Below are positions 6,072 through 9,836 of a DNA stretch of 9,836 bases, in pieces. Under the pieces are notes generated by a model, which saw only the letters and a program-made list of their open reading frames with translations, had not been told where the DNA came from and made no database searches. Both the position numbers and the translations under genes were made by a program. The stretch covers positions 1-9,836 of the forward strand of contig CAJLHL010000088.1 in assembly GCA_905206455.1 (NCBI GenBank), in the 5' to 3' direction. The DNA comes from an uncultured Eubacteriales bacterium. Its GTDB lineage: Bacteria; Bacillota; Clostridia; Peptostreptococcales; Anaerovoracaceae. Each line of letters begins with the position of its first letter. Position 1 is the stretch's first letter.

Positions 6072-6758
6072 TTAAAAGCGCTTTTTCTTTTCTGCCGTGT
6101 AGAGACAGATACAGACCAGAACGAAGAGAAGATAGACGGCTCCCGCGAATAGAATAATCCCCGGTCCGGAGACGAAGATGAGACGGGAGGCGTCCCAGAT
6201 GCTCACCGCGCCAAAGGCGGCGAAGATCAGGAAGGAAATTTTGCTGAGAATGCCGGTAGGCATTTTGCTTCTGAGAAAGAGACCGGCGATCAGACCGATA
6301 AAGTCCGCCAGGATCAGTCCCAGAGTGCATCCGGCAAATACTGCGGCGGCGTTGGAAAAGCTGTGCTGCGTGTAAGAGGCGGCCAGTGTGATGGCGGAAA
6401 GCTGTGTTTTGTCTCCCAGCTCTCCGAGAAAGAAGGAACCGAAAATCGCAAGGACAGGCCCGAACCGGCCGCGTCCCGAATAATTTTCCTCCTCTTGTCC
6501 GCTGTCTGTAAGAGCGGCGCAGGCGAACCAGAAAAAGGCGAATCCCGCGATGATTTTTATGATCCTCATATCCAGATACTGACTCAGAGCGGCGCCTACG
6601 AAGACGGCGAGTATATTGAGCAGGATCGTGGCCAGCCATGTGCCTGCGAGTATTTGTGAAATCTTATATTTACTGGCCATGGCTACGAGAAGGAGCTGAG
6701 TTTTATCACCCATCTCGGCGATGAAGATCGTACCCAAAACGATCAGAAATATTGTCAT
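6072..6758 (-). CDS. GDT1/TMEM165-family membrane cation transporter
   Basis: This 228-residue protein carries the two diagnostic E-x-G-D-K-T motifs of the UPF0016/GDT1 family, EMGDKTQ (15-21) and ELGDKTQ (113-119), in two related halves. Hydrophobic segments at about 2-20, 36-58, 66-84, 100-118, 131-160, 171-190 and 200-222 fit an integral membrane protein with six or seven spans. Family members export Mn2+ (bacterial examples) or move Ca2+/Mn2+ (eukaryotic examples); manganese export is the likeliest role here but is inferred. The ATG at 6758 has a strong GGAGGG ribosome binding site (plus-strand 6765-6770). It stands alone, divergent from thioredoxin. The charged segment after the third span (TDSGQEEENYSGRGR) is the central loop between the halves. 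Confidence 0.92.
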   Translation of the reverse strand: MTIFLIVLGTIFIAEMGDKTQLLLVAMASKYKISQILAGTWLATILLNILAVFVGAALSQYLDMRIIKIIAGFAFFWFACAALTDSGQEEENYSGRGRFGPVLAIFGSFFLGELGDKTQLSAITLAASYTQHSFSNAAAVFAGCTLGLILADFIGLIAGLFLRSKMPTGILSKISFLIFAAFGAVSIWDASRLIFVSGPGIILFAGAVYLLFVLVCICLYTAEKKKRF

Positions 6759-6843
6759 TTGTAACCCTCCTGTCTACATTTTATTCGCTGCCGGCGCGCT
6801 TATGAACGACAGGTCGGAAAAAGAGACTTATGTATTCAAGTGC

Positions 6844-6872
6844 AGTATATGTCGGCGCTTTATCCCTGTCAA
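6844..6872 (-). promoter_or_regulatory. Near-consensus promoter of the transporter gene
   Basis: On the minus strand a perfect TTGACA (6867-6872) is separated by 17 nt from TATACT (6844-6849), which matches the -10 consensus at five of six positions. Transcription would begin near 6837. The strength suggests high basal expression unless repressed. The pentamers GTCGG and CCGAC flank the -35/spacer region as an inverted pair, possibly by chance. Confidence 0.8.
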
Positions 6873-6895
6873 CCGACCGAATGTAAAAAATGAGA

Positions 6896-6924
6896 TTTCT
6901 ATCGCTGGTAAAAGTGTGTATAAT
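6896..6924 (+). promoter_or_regulatory. Candidate promoter of the thioredoxin cluster
   Basis: A perfect TATAAT (6919-6924) has only TTTCTA (6896-6901) at the -35 position, 17 nt upstream. The start would be near 6931, giving a leader of about 190 nt. It is the best plus-strand -10 in the gap. Confidence 0.45.
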
Positions 6925-7119
6925 AGAACGATATAAGCAGTTGCAGATATGTCGTTTCCCGATACAGAAACTCGTCTCTTCTGCCGAATGCTGTAAGACA
7001 GATTTTATGTTAGTTTTGTCAGGAAACGGGAATTAATTAAGTCAGAGTATGCGAGTTACTTTAAACGATGATCGCGTCTGCAGGCGAAAATCCGATACGG
7101 AGGAAAGGCGGTTTATATT

Positions 7120-7434
7120 ATGAGTATTATAAATTTGACAGCTGAAAATTATGAGCAGGAAGTGGCAAAAAGCGATAAAAAGGTTCTCATCGATTTTTGG
7201 GCGGCGTGGTGCGGTCCCTGCAGAATGATCGCACCGGCGCTGGAAGAAATCGCCGCAGAGCGTTCTGATATCAAAGTATGCAAGGTCAACGTGGACGAGC
7301 AGTCCGAACTGGCAAAAAAATTTCAGGTGATGAGTATTCCTATGCTGGTCGTCGTAAAAGACGGAGAAGTCGTTCACAAAACGATCGGAGCACAGCCGAA
7401 AGCTTCGATTGAAAAATTTGTCGATGAAGCGTAA
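7120..7434 (+). CDS. trxA: Thioredoxin
   Basis: This is a 104-residue thioredoxin, the usual family length, with the redox site WCGPC (Cys31, Cys34) in FWAAWCGPCRMIAPALEE and the cis-proline Pro74 in MSIPMLVV. It reduces disulfides in cytoplasmic proteins and is itself reduced by thioredoxin reductase, whose gene is not in the window. The ATG at 7120 follows an AAAGGCGG-like ribosome binding site; a better GGAGGA lies 15 nt upstream, which is a long spacing. The acyl-ACP thioesterase gene starts 17 nt after the stop, so the two are probably one transcript. The divergent transporter gene lies to the left. Confidence 0.96.
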   Translation: MSIINLTAENYEQEVAKSDKKVLIDFWAAWCGPCRMIAPALEEIAAERSDIKVCKVNVDEQSELAKKFQVMSIPMLVVVKDGEVVHKTIGAQPKASIEKFVDEA

Positions 7435-7451
7435 GAAAGTGTGAGCGCCAC

Positions 7452-8162
7452 ATGAGATATTCATTTAACAGCAGAATCCGATACAGCGAAGTAGGGGCCG
7501 ATTACAATCTGACGATGTTGTCTCTTCTCGATTATTTTCAGGACGCCAGTATTTTTAACTCAGAGGCGGTGGGCAGAGATTTCCGCGTTCTCGATCGGGA
7601 AAACAGAGCCTGGTTTCTGTCTTCCTGGCAGATCGTCGTAGACCGTTATCCCTCATTTGGAGAAACGGTGACGATTTCCACCTGGCCTTATGATTTTCGA
7701 AATGTCTTCGGAGACCGTAACTTTCTTATGACGGACGAAAACGGCAATCGGCTTGCCTGGGCGAATTCCATCTGGGTCTATACGGATACGTCCAACGGGC
7801 GCGCCGTACGCGTGCCGCAGTCGGAGCATGAAGCATATCAATTTTCGGAACGTCTGGATATGGAATATGCGCCGCGAAAAATCAGGACCGAAGGAAAGGG
7901 CCGCAAAGAGGCTTCTGTACTCGTGATGAAGCATCATCTTGATACGAATAATCACGTAAATAACGGGCAGTATGTGCTCATCGCCGCAGAATGCCTTCCC
8001 GACGGTCTGCAGATCGCTCAGATGAGAGCGGAATACAAGCATCCGGCGGTGCTGGACGACATAATTGTTCCGGAGGTTTTTGAAAACGGCGGCGTCTATA
8101 CCGTCGTTCTCCGCTCCGAAGACGATAAGGTCTTTGCGGTAGTGGAGTTCATCGGGAAGTGA
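7452..8162 (+). CDS. Acyl-ACP thioesterase (FatA/FatB-like)
   Basis: This 236-residue protein matches the bacterial acyl-ACP thioesterase family (Pfam PF01643), which hydrolyses acyl-ACP to release free fatty acids in the cytoplasm. It has two hotdog halves. The first runs from SRIRYSEVGADYNLTMLSLL through DYFQDAS to WFLSSWQIVVDRYPSFGETV. The second contains the catalytic segment HLDTNNHVNN (162-171), with Asp164, Asn166 and His168 as the expected active-site residues. The chain length preferred cannot be read from the sequence. No good ribosome binding site precedes the ATG (GAAAGTG is weak); with a 17-nt gap after thioredoxin, translational coupling is likely. A 211-nt gap follows before the VOC gene. 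Confidence 0.9.
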   Translation: MRYSFNSRIRYSEVGADYNLTMLSLLDYFQDASIFNSEAVGRDFRVLDRENRAWFLSSWQIVVDRYPSFGETVTISTWPYDFRNVFGDRNFLMTDENGNRLAWANSIWVYTDTSNGRAVRVPQSEHEAYQFSERLDMEYAPRKIRTEGKGRKEASVLVMKHHLDTNNHVNNGQYVLIAAECLPDGLQIAQMRAEYKHPAVLDDIIVPEVFENGGVYTVVLRSEDDKVFAVVEFIGK

Positions 8163-8298
8163 TGCCGTGTCTCATTCTGCCGGAGCGGAATTCGGATAGT
8201 GCGTTCGGGCAGACCGCAGACCGTGGTGATGCTTTCCGTATCGTGCGGGCATTTTGGGCCTGAGCGGGATGTGATTTTCGCGAAAGTCCGGGAAATTG

Positions 8299-8320
8299 TC
8301 TTCCGGCGTTTTCCGGAAGA
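8299..8320. repeat. Short hairpin in the thioesterase-VOC gap
   Basis: TCTTCCGG (8299-8306) pairs with CCGGAAGA (8313-8320) around a 6-nt loop, with no T-run, so it is not a terminator. The surrounding 8163-8373 gap has an open frame (8199-8396) without a ribosome binding site and with no recognisable family; it may be an internal leader for the two downstream genes. Confidence 0.35.
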
Positions 8321-8373
8321 GGCGGGAGATCTCCGGCGCTGTGTTATGTACAGAGAAAGGAAGAGAGGAAGAT

Positions 8374-8739
8374 ATGGTTCGATTCGCTCACTTTAATTTT
8401 AATGTTCTCGATTTGAAACGAAGTCTCCAATTTTACGAGGAGGCGCTGGGGCTGAAGCCGGTGCGCACGAAAGAGCTGTCCAATGCAAAACTCGTCTATC
8501 TGGGCGACGGGACGTCGGATTTCACGCTGGAGCTTACGGAACTCTATGGAAGAACAGAGCCCTATAATCTGGGGGAATGCGAGTTTCATCTGGCTTTCGT
8601 GACGGATGAATATAAAGCATTCCATAAGAGGCACCAGGAGATGGGAATCATAGAATTTGAAAATGAAGAGGCGGGAATTTATTTTATCGTCGATCCGGAC
8701 GGATACTGGATTGAGATCGTGCCCGCAAAATCGGCATGA
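8374..8739 (+). CDS. VOC-family (glyoxalase I-like) metalloenzyme
   Basis: This 121-residue single-module vicinal-oxygen-chelate protein has both beta-alpha-beta-beta-beta repeats. The positions of the metal ligands in glyoxalase I are all filled: His6 (RFAHFNFNV), Glu53 (FTLELTE), His72 (EFHLAF) and Glu114 (YWIEIV), with the family signature VDPDGYWIEI near the end. This resembles lactoylglutathione lyase, which detoxifies methylglyoxal. Clostridia generally lack glutathione, so the natural thiol or substrate is unknown and the annotation should stay at family level. The ATG at 8374 follows an AGAGAGGAAG ribosome binding site; an upstream in-frame start at 8296 lacks one. The stop overlaps the glutamate racemase frame through ATGA (8736-8739). 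Confidence 0.88.
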   Translation: MVRFAHFNFNVLDLKRSLQFYEEALGLKPVRTKELSNAKLVYLGDGTSDFTLELTELYGRTEPYNLGECEFHLAFVTDEYKAFHKRHQEMGIIEFENEEAGIYFIVDPDGYWIEIVPAKSA

Positions 8740-9554
8740 TGTCGGGTGTATGCGGGATGAAAGCGGAAGCGTGTGAAATGAAACGTCCGGGGAAAGATGC
8801 GCCCATCGGCGTTTTTGATTCCGGGGTGGGCGGAATCAGCGTGCTGAGAAAGATGATTTCTCTCATGCCCAACGAAAATTATATTTATTACGGGGATTCT
8901 GCCAACGCGCCTTACGGTGACCGATCGGATGAAGAGGTTCTTTCTCTGACGGAGAATGTCTTCGATTATCTTCTGTCCGAAGGGGTCAAGGGAATCGTCG
9001 TAGCCTGCAACACGGCGACGTCAGTTGCGGTGCGCAGACTGCGCGGCAGATATCCGGATTTGCCTATCGTGGGAATCGAGCCGGCGATCAAACCTGCCGC
9101 AAAGAATCATGAGGGCGGAAGAATCGTTGTGATGGCTACCTCTGTGACGCTGAGGCGGCCGAAGTTTGCCCATCTGATGGAAAGTTTCCGGCAGAGTGCG
9201 GAGATCATTTCCATGGCGTGTCCGAGCATCGTGGATTTTGTGGAGAAGGATAAGATGAATTCTCAGGAACTGATGAATTATCTGACAAAAAAGTTCGCAG
9301 CGCTGGGTGACCGTCCGGCAGACGCTGTAGTGCTGGGCTGTACGCATTATCCTTTTATCGCTGAGGCGATTCAGAAAGCCGCGGGCCCGCAGGCTGTCCT
9401 GTACGACGGCAGCGAAGGAGTGGCGCGGGAGATCCGGCGCAGACTGGCGGAAAAAAATCTGCTGGCAGACGCGGACAATTCCCTTAATCTGGAAATTATA
9501 AACTCCAGCGGTCCGGAGATGGTCGCTCTGACAAAAAGACTTCTGGTAGTCTGA
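8736..9554 (+). CDS. murI: Glutamate racemase
   Basis: This is a glutamate racemase, which converts L- to D-glutamate for peptidoglycan. Motifs: PIGVFDSGVGGISVLR with Asp28, YGDSANAPYGDRS, VVACNTATSVAVRR with catalytic Cys91, and VLGCTHYPFI with catalytic Cys202 (numbers from the first ATG). Length is 272 residues, slightly above the family's usual 255-270. The first ATG overlaps the VOC stop as ATGA, a normal coupling arrangement, but lacks a ribosome binding site. ATG codons at 8757 and 8778 are alternatives; the latter has GGAAG about 8 nt upstream and gives a 258-residue protein beginning close to the conserved domain, which I consider equally likely. A hairpin terminator follows at 9607. 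Confidence 0.95.
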   Translation: MMSGVCGMKAEACEMKRPGKDAPIGVFDSGVGGISVLRKMISLMPNENYIYYGDSANAPYGDRSDEEVLSLTENVFDYLLSEGVKGIVVACNTATSVAVRRLRGRYPDLPIVGIEPAIKPAAKNHEGGRIVVMATSVTLRRPKFAHLMESFRQSAEIISMACPSIVDFVEKDKMNSQELMNYLTKKFAALGDRPADAVVLGCTHYPFIAEAIQKAAGPQAVLYDGSEGVAREIRRRLAEKNLLADADNSLNLEIINSSGPEMVALTKRLLVV

Positions 9555-9558
9555 GGTT

Positions 9559-9655
9559 CTTTTTCGCGGAACGGCAGAGCAGAAACGATGAACGATATAT
9601 GGCGGAGGGAGAGTTTCTCGGGGGAGGCGCTCTCCCTTTTCTGTCCGCGAAGAAG
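9559..9655. repeat. Outer inverted repeat enclosing the murI terminator
   Basis: CTTTTTCGCGGA (9559-9570) pairs over 12 bp, with one G-U pair, with TCCGCGAAGAAG (9644-9655). The intrinsic terminator at 9607-9640 lies inside it, so the RNA could fold as a nested structure. The arms begin only 4 nt after the murI stop. Confidence 0.5.
9607..9640 (+). terminator. Rho-independent terminator of the thioredoxin-murI cluster
   Basis: GGGAGAG (9607-9613) pairs with CTCTCCC (9630-9636), followed by TTTT (9637-9640). The loop is 16 nt and the T-run is short, so strength is moderate. Confidence 0.65.
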
Positions 9656-9661
9656 GGAAAG

Positions 9662-9707
9662 CTGCCGGTAAATTGGAAAAACAGAATAAAACAGCGGCGG
9701 TTTTTTT
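9662..9707 (+). terminator. Possible second terminator
   Basis: CTGCCG (9662-9667) can pair with CGGCGG (9695-9700) with one G-U pair, directly followed by seven T residues (9701-9707). The 27-nt loop makes the hairpin weak, but the T-run is the best in this gap. Confidence 0.4.
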
Positions 9708-9738
9708 GATTATTTATAAAATATGATACGGAAATGGA

Positions 9739-9767
9739 TTGAATAAAAATAAATATAAATGTATAAT
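9739..9767 (+). promoter_or_regulatory. Near-consensus promoter facing the right edge
   Basis: TTGAAT (9739-9744) and a perfect TATAAT (9762-9767) are 17 nt apart in an AT-rich stretch. The predicted start point, about 9774, coincides with the first base of the octamer array, so the array would form the 5' end of the transcript. The gene it serves lies outside the window. Confidence 0.7.
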
Positions 9768-9773
9768 TATGCG

Positions 9774-9836
9774 TATGAGTCTATGAGTCTATGAGTCTAT
9801 GAGTCTATGAGTCTATGAGTCTATGAGTCTATGAGT
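9774..9836 (+). repeat. Octamer tandem repeat (CTATGAGT)n reaching the window edge
   Basis: Seven exact copies of CTATGAGT (9781-9836) follow a 7-nt partial copy (9774-9780); all are identical and the array is cut by the window end, so copy number is a minimum. A period of 8 is not a multiple of three, and the unit gives a TGA on the plus strand and a TAG on the minus strand, so no frame stays open through it: it is not coding. Perfect identity suggests a young, length-variable array or an assembly-edge artefact. Confidence 0.95.

Larger units (their letters stand above)
6759..7119. other. Divergent promoter region between transporter and thioredoxin
   Basis: This 361-nt gap has no gene. It holds a near-consensus minus-strand promoter (6844-6872) with a leader of about 79 nt for the transporter, and a plus-strand TATAAT (6919-6924) that would give thioredoxin a leader of about 190 nt. 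In that leader CGTTTCC (6953-6959) and GGAAACG (7022-7028) are inverted copies 62 nt apart, and a GGAGGA lies at 7099-7104. I looked for the yybP-ykoY manganese riboswitch common before this transporter family and did not recognise it. Confidence 0.6.

Noticed and set aside
5980..6639. Minus-strand open frame of 219 codons overlapping the transporter gene
   Set aside because: The translation is Arg/Ser-rich and lies out of frame with the membrane protein, which has both E-x-G-D-K-T motifs, a strong ribosome binding site and a promoter.
6759..6840. yybP-ykoY manganese riboswitch before the transporter
   Set aside because: The predicted leader is too short and shows none of the conserved segments by eye; a covariance-model search was not possible here.
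8199..8396. Plus-strand 65-codon frame in the thioesterase-VOC gap
   Set aside because: It begins at GTG without a near ribosome binding site, overlaps the VOC start in another frame and resembles no family I know; a decayed small gene cannot be fully excluded.
9774..9836. CRISPR array or iteron cluster at the right edge
   Set aside because: The units are only 8 bp with no spacers, and nothing nearby encodes a replication initiator or Cas protein.

Overview
The window looks like a chromosomal segment of a Gram-positive anaerobe of the Clostridia, most likely a Lachnospiraceae-type gut bacterium. This is an inference from gene content (a HI0933/BaiN-type flavoprotein, a long one-chain CoA-transferase, a stand-alone acyl-ACP thioesterase and a single-subunit citrate synthase), from GGAGG-type ribosome binding sites, and from moderately GC-rich genes separated by AT-rich gaps. 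I see no transposase, phage, tRNA, rRNA or CRISPR sequence.

Layout: positions 1-59 may hold the last codons of a gene from the left. Positions 60-486 are an AT-rich leader with one long hairpin. A MarR-type regulator (487-993) overlaps a citrate synthase gene (983-2332) by 11 nt, and a long hairpin terminator follows (2459-2541). On the minus strand lies a HI0933-family flavoprotein (2572-3930). It is divergent from an acyl-CoA:acetate/propionate CoA-transferase (4203-5781) that is split by a frameshift near 4923-4927. The convergent gap 5782-6071 carries four hairpins, including a bidirectional terminator and a perfect 20-bp inverted repeat. A GDT1/TMEM165-type cation transporter (6072-6758, minus) follows, with a near-consensus promoter. 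Divergent from it, a plus-strand cluster runs thioredoxin (7120), acyl-ACP thioesterase (7452), VOC/glyoxalase-like protein (8374) and glutamate racemase (8736-9554), and ends in nested hairpins.

The right edge holds a near-consensus promoter (9739-9767). Its predicted start point coincides with the first copy of an 8-bp tandem repeat that runs to the end of the window. The repeat is closed in all six frames, and each copy places a start codon over the stop of a three-codon mini-ORF begun in the copy before.

How the genes work together: most are housekeeping. Citrate synthase and the CoA-transferase both handle acetyl-CoA or short acyl-CoA. The right-hand cluster joins redox (thioredoxin), acyl-chain release (thioesterase), an unassigned VOC enzyme and D-glutamate supply for peptidoglycan. 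I found no clearly new multi-gene system. The most unusual items are the terminal octamer array with its promoter, the split CoA-transferase, and the 20-bp hairpin.
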